From contig NZ_JBHJHQ010000001.1 of NCBI RefSeq assembly GCF_042219825.1, positions 372,001 through 436,000 of the forward strand: a DNA stretch of 64,000 nucleotides. The letters are read 5' to 3'. This stretch comes from JBHJHP01 sp042219825 (GTDB taxonomy: Bacteria; Bacteroidota; Bacteroidia; Bacteroidales; UBA5342). The translations under genes were made by a program, and so were the position numbers. The notes below the pieces were generated by a model. The model made no database searches and was not told the origin of the DNA. It was given only the letters and a program-made list of their open reading frames with translations. The stretch's first letter is position 1. The number at the start of each line of letters is the position of its first letter. Below, piece after piece: positions 32,774 to 40,503 of the stretch.

Positions 32774-33352
32774 TTATTTTTCTGCAGTAGCAGCGGCTGC
32801 ACCTCTTGCGGCCCTTGTCAGTTTAACTGTTACAACTACAGCGTTTTTGGCATTCAGTAATTCCAGGTTTTCGAATGAAAGATCACTAACCTGAATACTT
32901 TTACCGAGTCCAAGCGTGGTAACATCCACTTTCAGGAATTCAGGTAAGTTAGCTTTAACACCTCTTACTTTAAGATATCTCATTTGCAACTGTAGTTTAC
33001 CACCGGCTTTAACACCTTCTGATGAACCTGCAACTTTAACAGGAATGTTAATGCTGATTGGTTTATCATCAGTAACAGGAAGAAAGTCAATGTGTAAAAT
33101 TTCGTCAGATACCGGGTGGAACTGCAATTCTTTAACAACAGCTTCGTATTTTTTGTCACCAATTGTTAATGAAACGATGTATACCTGATCGGTATAAATT
33201 AAGTGATGTAAATCCTGCGCTAGAAGCGTAAAATGAACATTTTCTTCTCCATTGTAAAGAACACAAGGTACTAAACCTTCTTTTCTTAAGGCTTTAGTTG
33301 CCTTTTTACCTAAATCAGTTCTTAAAGAACCGTTGATTTCAAAAGTTTTCAT
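32774..33352 (-). CDS. rplY: 50S ribosomal protein L25/general stress protein Ctc
   Basis: Start set at MKTFEINGSLRTDLGKKATK (33352). 192 residues, the two-domain Ctc form: an N-terminal 5S rRNA-binding L25 domain (1-90) with RKEGLVPCVLYNG and a C-terminal TL5-like beta domain, ending in an Ala-rich tail (ARGAAAATAEK). It binds 5S rRNA in the large subunit. It is the first gene of a four-gene operon; a TATCTTTG box (rc of 33438-33445) is a likely -7 element. Confidence 0.95.
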   Translation of the reverse strand: MKTFEINGSLRTDLGKKATKALRKEGLVPCVLYNGEENVHFTLLAQDLHHLIYTDQVYIVSLTIGDKKYEAVVKELQFHPVSDEILHIDFLPVTDDKPISINIPVKVAGSSEGVKAGGKLQLQMRYLKVRGVKANLPEFLKVDVTTLGLGKSIQVSDLSFENLELLNAKNAVVVTVKLTRAARGAAAATAEK

Positions 33353-33460
33353 TTTTAATTTTTTAAATGTGCTACTCAAAATTAAGTCAATGGTATTGGG
33401 CTTAATTCCCCATCACACCAATGCTGTAATGCGGCTGCAAAGATAATAATTATTGATTGA

Positions 33461-33497
33461 AAAAAAACACCCTGAAAAATTAAATTTTTTCAGGGTG
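33461..33497 (-). terminator. Intrinsic terminator after prs
   Basis: A 12-bp stem CACCCTGAAAAA/TTTTTCAGGGTG with a T7 run on the minus-strand transcript (rc of 33461-33467). Confidence 0.88.
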
Positions 33498-33520
33498 AGA
33501 ATTATTTAAATGCTTTATTT

Positions 33521-34456
33521 TCAGAGTAAAAACTGAGAGCTTATGGATTGATAATTATAAACCCTCTGAATGGTGTCGGCAAACATATCTGCTACAGATA
33601 ACACCTTTATTTTAGGCGAACTGCCTGTAAAAGGAATAGAATCAGAGAAGATGATCTCTGTAAGCGACGAATCTTCAATTCTTTGAATGGCCGGATTTGA
33701 AAGCACACCATGTGAGGCACAGGCTCTGACTGTTTTAGCTCCGTCTTCCATCATCAGGTCCGCAGCCCTGGTAATGGAGCCCGCTGTATCCACAAGGTCA
33801 TCAATGATGATAACATTTTTATCCTTTACATCACCAATAACGCGCATTTCATGAATTTCGTTAGCTTTAACCCTTGACTTGTGACAAATAACCATTGGAA
33901 CACCGAGGAATTTTGCGTACGAGTTGGCCCTTTTGGATCCACCTACATCCGGCGATGCGATCACAAGATCTTCTAAAGCTAATTGCTCAATATACGGAAT
34001 AAAAATAGTGGAGGCATAAAGGTGATCTACCGGCACATCGAAAAATCCCTGGATCTGATCTGCATGCAGGTCCATCGTTACCACTCTGTTAATTCCGGCT
34101 ACGCCTAACAGGTCAGCAACCAGTTTGGCTCCGATCGATACTCTTGGTTTGTCTTTGCGGTCCTGACGTGCCCATCCGAAATACGGTATAATAGCGTTAA
34201 TCATTTTAGCTGATGCACGTTTCGCTGCATCAATCATTAATAATAACTCCATTAAATTGTCAGCATTTGGAAAAGTGGACTGGATCAGAAAAACATGGGA
34301 ACCACGGATGGATTCTTCGTAAGAAACAGAAAATTCACCATCAGCAAAATGCTGAATTTTCATTTTTCCCATCTCCACGCCTAAACTATTGCAGATTCTC
34401 TCGCCTAAATATTCAGTTGATGTCCCTGAAAAAATCTTAATAGGGGCTTTCCTCAT
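33521..34456 (-). CDS. prs: Ribose-phosphate pyrophosphokinase
   Basis: A 311-residue PRPP synthetase, making PRPP from ribose 5-phosphate and ATP for purine, pyrimidine, NAD, His and Trp synthesis. FADGEFSVSYEESIRG, PYFGWARQDRK, DLHADQIQGFF (metal-binding region), and the PRPP loop IIIDDLVDTAGSI are intact. Monocistronic, with a TAAATTTG box (rc of 34496-34503) upstream and a terminator behind it. Function certain. Confidence 0.97.
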   Translation of the reverse strand: MRKAPIKIFSGTSTEYLGERICNSLGVEMGKMKIQHFADGEFSVSYEESIRGSHVFLIQSTFPNADNLMELLLMIDAAKRASAKMINAIIPYFGWARQDRKDKPRVSIGAKLVADLLGVAGINRVVTMDLHADQIQGFFDVPVDHLYASTIFIPYIEQLALEDLVIASPDVGGSKRANSYAKFLGVPMVICHKSRVKANEIHEMRVIGDVKDKNVIIIDDLVDTAGSITRAADLMMEDGAKTVRACASHGVLSNPAIQRIEDSSLTEIIFSDSIPFTGSSPKIKVLSVADMFADTIQRVYNYQSISSQFLL

Positions 34457-34559
34457 TGGGATGATTTTTGAATTTTAGTAAACTTATTTGGTGTGCAAAT
34501 TTAATACAATTATTGTTAAGGCACAGCCGCACGAAACAAAAATGAAAAAATTATGTAAC

Positions 34560-35162
34560 TCAGTTTTTTAATTCATTGTTTATTTGGTCGATATAGTTTA
34601 AAATTTCTTCGCGGCCTGTTCCTTCAACTGATGAAGAGATAAAATATGGCGGTATTTCTTCCCAGTTTTTCATCAATTCGTCATTGAACATGTCTATATT
34701 GTTGTTCACTTTTAATCCTGAAACTTTATCTGCTTTTGTGAAAATTACAGAAAAGGGAATTTCATTTTCTCCCAGCCAGTTAATGAAATCTATATCTATT
34801 TTTTGGGGGTCTAACCGACTGTCAATCAGTACAAACATACACGTGAGCTGCAGACGTTTCAAAACATAATCCTGTATAAGCTTTGAAAATTGCAACCTGC
34901 TGGCTTTTCCTGTTCTGGTATATCCATAGCCCGGAAGGTCTACCAGGTGCCACTCTTTATTGATGATGAAATGATTGATCAATCTTGTTTTTCCCGGTTT
35001 CGATGAGGTCATGGCCAGTTTTTTGTTATTCGTCAGCATATTGATCAGGCTCGACTTCCCCACATTTGAACGGCCTATAAAGGCATATTCCGGTATGTCC
35101 GATTCGGGACATTTGCTGACATTGCTGTTACTTACAAGAAATTTTGCTTCCCTGATGACCAT
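34560..35162 (-). CDS. engB: Ribosome biogenesis GTP-binding protein EngB/YsxC
   Basis: Start set at MVIREAKFLVSNSN (35162). 200 residues with a single TRAFAC GTPase domain: G1 GRSNVGKSS, G2 threonine in KPGKTRL, G3 DLPGYGY, G4 TKAD, G5 SSVEG. EngB is needed for assembly of the large ribosomal subunit. It stands 40 bp downstream of amrS on the minus strand and may share its transcript. Confidence 0.94.
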   Translation of the reverse strand: MVIREAKFLVSNSNVSKCPESDIPEYAFIGRSNVGKSSLINMLTNNKKLAMTSSKPGKTRLINHFIINKEWHLVDLPGYGYTRTGKASRLQFSKLIQDYVLKRLQLTCMFVLIDSRLDPQKIDIDFINWLGENEIPFSVIFTKADKVSGLKVNNNIDMFNDELMKNWEEIPPYFISSSVEGTGREEILNYIDQINNELKN

Positions 35163-35201
35163 CTTATCAATTTTGTACAAATAAAAGAAATTGAAACCTG
35201 C

Positions 35202-36209
35202 TTACCAAATGCCTGCAATACGGGTCTGGCATTCCGGGCATTTGCCATCCTGCATAAAAATGTAGGAAAGACTTAAGCGGTGTCTTTCAATTAATGCTTT
35301 TCCGCAATTCGGACAAAATGTGGTATGATAATCTTTATGCTCTGCATTTCCAATGTAACAGTAGATAATACCTGATTTTTGCGCTATTTTTTTCGCAGTT
35401 TCAAGAGACGTAAGTGGTGTAGGTGATTTGGAAAGTAATTTATGCGATGGATGAAACCTGGAAAAGTGTAGCGGAACGTTATTCAGATTGTTTTGAACCA
35501 TCCAGGTACACAATGCCTTTATTTCTTCTCTACTGTCATTGACTCCCGGAATTAGTAAAATCGTTATTTCTAACCAGATTTGTTTGCTGTATAAATGAAG
35601 TACTGAATCCAGAACGGGTTGGAGTTTCCCTTTAAAAAAGAGTTTGTATGTTTTATCATTGAACGACTTGATATCGATGTTTGCCGCGGTAATATAAGGG
35701 CTGATCATGGCCAGTGGTTCAGCATTGATATAACCCGATGAAATAAGAGTGACCGGAATATCACTGAAGCGCGCTTCACGACAAATATCATAGCTGTACT
35801 CAAAGTATGCAATCGGATCGGTATAAGTTAAGGATATGGATTCGCATTTGTGCTTTTTTGCCAGTTCTACAATCTTTGCCGGACTGTATGCGTCGCTGCT
35901 TTTCTGTGTGGGCTCACACTGCGAAATAGAGCTATTCTGGCACTGCACACAGTGTAACACGCATCCGTTTGTGGCCAGCGAAAAAGTGGAATGGCCGGGC
36001 ATAAAATGGTACAGCGGCTTTTTTTCAATCGGATCAACCTGTATGGCTGACGGATTATTATAAGCCAGCGTATAGAGTTTGTTCCCTTTGTTGATCCGGG
36101 TATTACACGGTCCGGTCTGACCGTCTTTCAGTTTGCAGTTGTTGGGGCAAAGGTGGCAGTTGACATGATCATTTACAGTAGTCCAGAACAAAGCATCTTG
36201 TAAATTCAT
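35202..36209 (-). CDS. amrS: AmmeMemoRadiSam system radical SAM enzyme
   Basis: Start set at MNLQDALFWTTVNDHVNCHL (36209). 335 residues. The radical SAM cluster motif is CVLHCVQC (Cys83, Cys87, Cys90). Four extra N-terminal cysteines (18, 21, 25, 35) and two C-terminal CxxC pairs (CPNCGKALI, KCPECQ) suggest further metal binding, as in this family. AmrS belongs to a three-part system with AmmeMemoRadiSam proteins A and B, whose function is unknown; A and B are not in the window. The rpsP terminator lies just upstream, so expression starts within a very short gap or by read-through. Confidence 0.85.
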   Translation of the reverse strand: MNLQDALFWTTVNDHVNCHLCPNNCKLKDGQTGPCNTRINKGNKLYTLAYNNPSAIQVDPIEKKPLYHFMPGHSTFSLATNGCVLHCVQCQNSSISQCEPTQKSSDAYSPAKIVELAKKHKCESISLTYTDPIAYFEYSYDICREARFSDIPVTLISSGYINAEPLAMISPYITAANIDIKSFNDKTYKLFFKGKLQPVLDSVLHLYSKQIWLEITILLIPGVNDSREEIKALCTWMVQNNLNNVPLHFSRFHPSHKLLSKSPTPLTSLETAKKIAQKSGIIYCYIGNAEHKDYHTTFCPNCGKALIERHRLSLSYIFMQDGKCPECQTRIAGIW

Positions 36210-36220
36210 ATTTAAATTTA

Positions 36221-36256
36221 CAAAAAAAAAGCCATCTGTCAAACGACGGATGGCTT
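36221..36256 (-). terminator. Intrinsic terminator after rpsP
   Basis: Stem AAGCCATC.GTC/GACGGATGGCTT (36229-36240, 36245-36256) with a run of T on the minus-strand transcript, just ahead of amrS. Confidence 0.82.
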
Positions 36257-36277
36257 GTGTAAAGAGGTAATATGTTA

Positions 36278-36934
36278 TTACGCTTCTTTCTTTTCTTCTT
36301 CATCAGATGCTTCAGGCTTTTCAGCTTCTTCTGATGCTTTAGGTTCTTCAACCGGAGCTTCTTCCGTTGCGGCCTCTTCTGCTACAGGCTCTTCAGCCGG
36401 TGCTTCAGCGGTTTCAACTTCTTCTGCTTCTGCAGCTTCCTCTGTAGTCTCTTCTGCGGCTTCTTCAGCAGCTAATTCAGACTGTTGAGCAGCAATGGCA
36501 GCAGCACGCTCTTCGTTGATTTTCTTTTCTTGTTCCAGACGAGCGTTTTCAGCTGCTTTTTCTTTGGCAGAAAGATCATCGGCCTGATTGGCCAGTTGTT
36601 TGGTTTTGTCTGCTTTCCAGCTTTCAAAACGTTTCTGAGCTTCTGCTTCGTCAAATGCACCTTTTCTAACGCCGCCTAACAGGTGTTTCATGTACATAAC
36701 ACCTTCCTTGGACAAAATAGATCTTGCTGTGTCAGTAGGTTGAGCGCCTTTGAGAACCCAATCAAGAGCTCTGTCAAAATTTAAATCTATCGTAGCAGGA
36801 TTTGTATTTGGATTGTAAGAACCAATCCTTTCGATAAATTTACCATCGCGTGGCGCCCTGCTATCTGCTATCACAATGTGATAGAAAGCATAACCTTTAC
36901 GTCCGTGTCTTGCTAAACGAATTTTTGTTGGCAT
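36278..36934 (-). CDS. rpsP: 30S ribosomal protein S16 with long acidic C-terminal tail
   Basis: The first 85 residues are a normal S16 (MPTKIRLARHGRKGYAFYHI, RDGKFIERIGSYNPN, GAQPTDTARSIL). About 130 further residues follow: a Lys/Ala-rich helical part and then a strongly acidic Glu/Ala/Pro stretch from about 150 to 218. E. coli S16 has only 82 residues; extended S16 proteins are known in Bacteroidota. The tail is low-complexity and probably solvent-exposed on the 30S. A TATATTTG box (rc of 36981-36988) is upstream. Here rpsP is not beside rimM, which is elsewhere in the window. Confidence 0.93.
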   Translation of the reverse strand: MPTKIRLARHGRKGYAFYHIVIADSRAPRDGKFIERIGSYNPNTNPATIDLNFDRALDWVLKGAQPTDTARSILSKEGVMYMKHLLGGVRKGAFDEAEAQKRFESWKADKTKQLANQADDLSAKEKAAENARLEQEKKINEERAAAIAAQQSELAAEEAAEETTEEAAEAEEVETAEAPAEEPVAEEAATEEAPVEEPKASEEAEKPEASDEEEKKEA

Positions 36935-37056
36935 GTGTGTTTAAAAATTTAATAATTAACAACCTACTTTTTACGGGCTGCAAATATAGAAACTTTTTTT
37001 GTATTAAAGACCTTGAACTTAGTTTTTTATCCGGCAATGATCCTAAAAAGACAAAC

Positions 37057-37176
37057 TCAATTGCTTCGTTTTTCGAAATCCTCTTTTTTCTTGTCTTCTA
37101 TTCGTTTGAATATTAGATAGATGATAATAACTATTGCAGCCAGTGCCAACGCACCATAAATCCATAAGATGATCAT
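37057..37176 (-). CDS. 39-aa single-span membrane peptide downstream of ybjQ
   Basis: Minus-strand ATG at 37176 (MIILWIYGALALAAIVIIIY), stop TGA at 37057-37059. One hydrophobic helix of about 20 residues is followed by a charged tail (FKRIEDKKKEDFEKRSN). It starts 1 bp after the ybjQ stop, a typical coupled arrangement. Function unknown. Coding status rests on the helix-plus-charged-tail pattern and tight spacing. Confidence 0.55.
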   Translation of the reverse strand: MIILWIYGALALAAIVIIIYLIFKRIEDKKKEDFEKRSN

Positions 37177-37177
37177 A

Positions 37178-37492
37178 TCATTTTAGTTTTACTGCTGTGC
37201 CATACGCCAGTATCTCTGCCATTCCCTGCATGATCATCGATGTCATAAAGCGTACATTTACCACAGCATCAGCGCCAACCCGTTCAGCGTCTTTCAGCAT
37301 GCGGGCAATTGCCTGTTCGCGTGAATCGGCCATAAGTTGTGTGTATTCCGATACTTCACCACCTACAATGTTTTTTAATCCGGCAAAAATGTCACGGCCT
37401 ATGTTACGGGCACGAACCGTGCTGCCTCTTACAATGCCTATAGCTTCTGTAATCTCTTTTCCGGGAATTGTTTCTGTTGATACGTATAACAT
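37178..37492 (-). CDS. YbjQ/UPF0145 family protein
   Basis: A 104-residue protein of the YbjQ family, once described as heavy-metal-binding-like. Conserved segments include STETIPGKEITEAIGIVRGS, ARMLKDAERVGADAVVNVRF and a terminal EILAYGTAVKL. The fold is a small alpha/beta pentamer in known structures; the biological role is unclear. A 39-codon membrane ORF follows directly and could anchor it, which is inference. Confidence 0.85.
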   Translation of the reverse strand: MLYVSTETIPGKEITEAIGIVRGSTVRARNIGRDIFAGLKNIVGGEVSEYTQLMADSREQAIARMLKDAERVGADAVVNVRFMTSMIMQGMAEILAYGTAVKLK

Positions 37493-37670
37493 GGTTTTTT
37501 AGTTTATGTTTTGTAGTACGAAGTTAGTAAAAGCATGTGAATTTTAAATATGAAAAAATCGTAAAAGCTGAATAAAATATCTTTCTCAGACGGAAGCTTG
37601 AAAGGTGATATTAGATTTTTGATATTACCCGAAGGCAGCTGTAAGTATTTTTGTGTGCGAAGATAGGTGA

Positions 37671-37703
37671 TAAAAAATAAAAGCCCCTCATAAAGAGGAG
37701 CTT
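37671..37703 (-). terminator. Terminator after tRNA-Cys
   Basis: A 9-bp stem AAGCCCCTC/GAGGAGCTT (one G-U on the RNA) followed on the minus strand by TTATTTTTTA. Confidence 0.75.
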
Positions 37704-37709
37704 AAGTTG

Positions 37710-37780
37710 AGGTACCGGGCGGATTCGAACCGCCGTAGACGGTTTTGCAGACCGCTGCCTAGCCACTCGGCCACGGTACC
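37710..37780 (-). tRNA. tRNA-Cys (anticodon GCA)
   Basis: The minus strand folds as a complete cloverleaf. The acceptor is GGTACCG/CGGTACC with discriminator U73, as expected for Cys. The anticodon loop is CTGCAAA with anticodon GCA, and the T-loop is GTTCGAATC. No CCA is encoded. A TATATTTG box (rc of 37810-37817) upstream is a likely -7 element and the terminator lies just behind. Confidence 0.96.
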
Positions 37781-38110
37781 CTGTGGCTTGTTTTTTGCAT
37801 TTGCGGGTGCAAATATAAAAAATGTTTTTTTGTAATGCATACATTTAGCAAGTGAAATAAGCATTCAATAAAGGAAGCTCTTTAAAAAAATGTAAATATT
37901 CCGGTTTTTTTAAAAAGTTTAAGATAAATTGAATTAAATATTTAAACTAAATAAAAAGAACAGGGTTCTAATTTATGAAGAGAGCAACACAATGACATGA
38001 AGAGTGTTATATGACTTTTTTGTTAAAAAATGTTACGTGTAAATCGTACAATAATAATATGTTTTTTTAACCGTTTGGGTTTTGTATAGCAGGTTTTAAC
38101 AAAAAAACAC

Positions 38111-38142
38111 TTGACACTTAAAACTAAAAAGGTTTAAATTTG
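38111..38142 (+). promoter_or_regulatory. rpoD promoter, distal
   Basis: TTGACA at 38111-38116 and TAAATTTG at 38135-38142, 18-nt spacer; fits the Bacteroidota TTG/TAnnTTTG pattern. Confidence 0.55.
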
Positions 38143-38194
38143 TTCGCATTGTTATATTTCCTAAGGACGGCGTTGGGTAAGCGTGAAAAAATAA

Positions 38195-38225
38195 TTGACA
38201 TTAATATTTAATTTACGTACTTTTG
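38195..38225 (+). promoter_or_regulatory. rpoD promoter, proximal
   Basis: TTGACA at 38195-38200 and TACTTTTG at 38218-38225, 17-nt spacer; gives a leader of about 20 nt before ATG 38251. Confidence 0.6.
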
Positions 38226-38250
38226 CGGCCTTGAATTTTTATATGGTGTT

Positions 38251-39111
38251 ATGAGACAATTAAAGATTACGAAATCGATTACAAACAGGGAGAGTGCTTC
38301 ACTTGATAAGTATTTACAAGAAATTGGACGTGAAGATCTGATCACTGTGGAAGAAGAAGTAGAGTTGGCACAGAGGATAAAGAAGGGTGACAGGATCGCG
38401 TTGGAAAAACTGACACGGGCAAACCTCCGATTTGTAGTTTCCGTAGCCAAACAGTACCAGAACCAGGGATTGAGTCTCCCTGACCTGATTAACGAGGGAA
38501 ACCTCGGCTTAATCAAAGCTGCTGAAAAATTTGATGAAACAAGAGGGTTTAAATTTATTTCATACGCTGTATGGTGGATTCGCCAGTCTATATTGCAGGC
38601 TTTGGCAGAACAGTCACGTATTGTGCGTTTACCATTGAACCAGGTTGGTTCATTAAATAAAATAAATAAGGCATTTTCTAAATTCGAGCAGGAAAACGAA
38701 CGTAAGCCTTCTCCTGAAGAGCTGGCAGAGTCATTGGATCTTCCTGCAGAAAAAGTTTCCGATACATTAAAAGTATCAGGCCGTCACATTTCTGTTGATG
38801 CGCCTTTTGTGGAAGGAGAGGACAATAGTCTGTTGGATGTGCTGGTGAATGATGATTCTCCGATTGCCGACCGTACATTGATTAATGAATCTTTATGCCG
38901 TGAAATTGAGAGGGCGCTTTCCACTTTAACTGAAAGGGAAGGAGACATCATTAAAATGTTCTTCGGAATCAATACACAGGAAATGACCCTCGAAGAAATT
39001 GGAGAACGTTTTGGATTGACCCGGGAACGTGTTCGTCAGATCAAAGAAAAAGCTATCAGACGCTTACGTCATAATTCCAGAAGCAAACTTCTGAAAGCTT
39101 ATCTGGGTTAA
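38251..39111 (+). CDS. rpoD: RNA polymerase sigma factor RpoD/SigA
   Basis: Primary sigma factor, 286 residues, with regions 1.2 (SLDKYLQEIGREDLIT), 2 (NLRFVVSVAKQYQNQGLSLPD, FDETRGFKFISYAVWWIRQ), 3 and 4 (LTLEEIGERFGLTRERVRQ type, here MTLEEIGERFGLTRERV). Region 1.1 is absent, normal for Bacteroidota. It recognises the unusual TTTG/TAnnTTTG promoters seen across this window. Preceded by two promoter-like sites and followed by a strong terminator, so it is monocistronic. Confidence 0.97.
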   Translation: MRQLKITKSITNRESASLDKYLQEIGREDLITVEEEVELAQRIKKGDRIALEKLTRANLRFVVSVAKQYQNQGLSLPDLINEGNLGLIKAAEKFDETRGFKFISYAVWWIRQSILQALAEQSRIVRLPLNQVGSLNKINKAFSKFEQENERKPSPEELAESLDLPAEKVSDTLKVSGRHISVDAPFVEGEDNSLLDVLVNDDSPIADRTLINESLCREIERALSTLTEREGDIIKMFFGINTQEMTLEEIGERFGLTRERVRQIKEKAIRRLRHNSRSKLLKAYLG

Positions 39112-39136
39112 AAAATATTTCAAAGTTTAAATTGGA

Positions 39137-39167
39137 GAGGCTGCTTGTTAAAAGCAGCCTCTTTTTT
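39137..39167 (+). terminator. Intrinsic terminator after rpoD
   Basis: A perfect 10-bp stem GAGGCTGCTT/AAGCAGCCTC with a 5-nt loop and T6 run. Confidence 0.9.
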
Positions 39168-39288
39168 GTTAAATTTGGATAATTCAAAATTGTTTCATTT
39201 ATTTGTAGATATAATATTTGTCAAACTAAACATTATTTGCCTATCGAAGTGAACTCTACCATCGTTAACTAACTAATACATAAAGAAG

Positions 39289-39879
39289 ATGGTTGAGCTA
39301 AAGAATCTTGATGACAACGTGCTTGTACAGGAATTTATACGTGGCAATTTCGAAGCTATGGATATTCTTGTTGACAGGTATAAGGACAGGTTGTATTCAT
39401 ATATCTTTTTCACCGTTAAAAATCAGGAGCTTGCTGAGGATTTATTTCAGGATACCTTTATTAAGGTTATTAAATCACTGAAACAGGGGAAGTATATTGA
39501 AAACGGCCGTTTCTATTCGTGGGTGACCCGCATTGCACATAATCTGGTAATTGATTATTACCGTAAAGGTAAAGGTCAGAATACCTACTTCAATGAAGAC
39601 TCTGATAAGGATGAGTTCAATTCACTGAACTATTGTGAAGGTCATATTGAAGATGAACTGGTATTTAAACAAGTTCTGGATGATGTGACAAGTCTACTTG
39701 AGTTATTACCGGAAGAACAGAAGGATGTGGTAAAACGCAGATTTTACCAGGGGTTAAGTTTCAAAGAAATTGCAGATCAGACAGATGTGAGCATTAACAC
39801 AGCTTTGGGCAGAATGCGTTATGCGATCATTAACCTGCGTAAAATTGTTGAAGAAAAAAACATTGACCTTAATCTGTAA
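39289..39879 (+). CDS. RNA polymerase ECF-type sigma factor
   Basis: A 196-residue sigma-70 family protein with only regions 2 (DILVDRYKDRLYSYIFFTVKN, AEDLFQDTFIKVIKSL, FYSWVTRIAHNLVIDYYR) and 4 (LLPEEQKDVVKRRFYQGLSF, KEIADQTDVSINTALGRMRYA), the ECF layout. No anti-sigma factor gene is adjacent, and the neighbours are rpoD upstream and a 61-codon ORF downstream. ECF factors without adjacent regulators often act as general housekeeping factors in this phylum, but the regulon cannot be deduced here. Confidence 0.92.
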   Translation: MVELKNLDDNVLVQEFIRGNFEAMDILVDRYKDRLYSYIFFTVKNQELAEDLFQDTFIKVIKSLKQGKYIENGRFYSWVTRIAHNLVIDYYRKGKGQNTYFNEDSDKDEFNSLNYCEGHIEDELVFKQVLDDVTSLLELLPEEQKDVVKRRFYQGLSFKEIADQTDVSINTALGRMRYAIINLRKIVEEKNIDLNL

Positions 39880-39930
39880 AAATTTTTTTTCACATTATTT
39901 CTTTAAAATAATTCATTAATACCTCATTGG

Positions 39931-39964
39931 GCGGGAATGCGGCTTTGAGTCGCTCTCCCGTTTA
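39931..39964 (+). terminator. Probable terminator after the ECF sigma gene
   Basis: A two-part stem, CGGGA/TCCCG enclosing GCGGCT/AGTCGC, followed by only a short T stretch. Confidence 0.55.
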
Positions 39965-40080
39965 TAAAGTTTTGATGTGGTATACGCTTATACATAAATC
40001 ACCACATAAAATATTTTTGGATCCATACAATAAGTAAATACTGTTTCGCGTTTTGGTAGAAAACAAAAAAATAATTGCCT

Positions 40081-40266
40081 ATGCAGAAACATTTTACTTT
40101 TCGATTAATGACGTCAAGAAATTTTAATGAATCACCTTTGGGAATTAAAAAAGGATTTATTCGTAAAGCGCCTCAGGACAAGGTAGATTTTATTAAAAGA
40201 TTTGCACGGTCATATGAGTACCTGGATTTAAAATCCTGTTCTGAAAAAGATATTCATAAAAACTAA
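40081..40266 (+). CDS. Small hypothetical protein, 61 aa
   Basis: A basic peptide starting MQKHFTFRLMTSRNFNESPL and ending in a charged segment (SEKDIHKN). Start set at ATG 40081; an in-frame TTG lies 6 bp upstream. Not hydrophobic, no signal peptide, no known domain. A strong terminator begins at its last codons, supporting transcription of a unit ending here. It lies 200 bp behind the ECF sigma gene. Function unknown. Confidence 0.5.
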   Translation: MQKHFTFRLMTSRNFNESPLGIKKGFIRKAPQDKVDFIKRFARSYEYLDLKSCSEKDIHKN

Positions 40267-40289
40267 AACCCGGTTTACCGGGTTTTTTT
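40267..40289 (+). terminator. Intrinsic terminator after the 61-aa ORF
   Basis: Stem AACCCGG/CCGGGTT with loop TTTA and a T7 run. Confidence 0.88.
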
Positions 40290-40503
40290 ATGCCTTAAAG
40301 TTTTAATTATTTCTTTCATTTTTATTCGGGTATTTAAGATACGACGGTTATATTTGTTTCCCTGTAAACAAAAGCCGGATGAATTGTTTATAATACTAAT
40401 TGTTTTTCAAATACAGCTTTAAGCGATATATTGAGATGACAATTGCTAATTGGTATGACTTGGCATCCGGGTTTGTAAATATAGCATCCCTAAAAAGTAT
40501 TAC

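Larger units (their letters stand above)
37818..38250. other. AT-rich gene-free region in front of rpoD
   Basis: No reading frame or RNA gene recognised between tRNA-Cys and rpoD. The region is AT-rich and holds two promoter-like sites for rpoD in its right part (listed separately). Confidence 0.6.

Noticed and set aside
37611..37844. 77-codon minus-strand frame
   Set aside because: Runs through the tRNA-Cys gene and its terminator.
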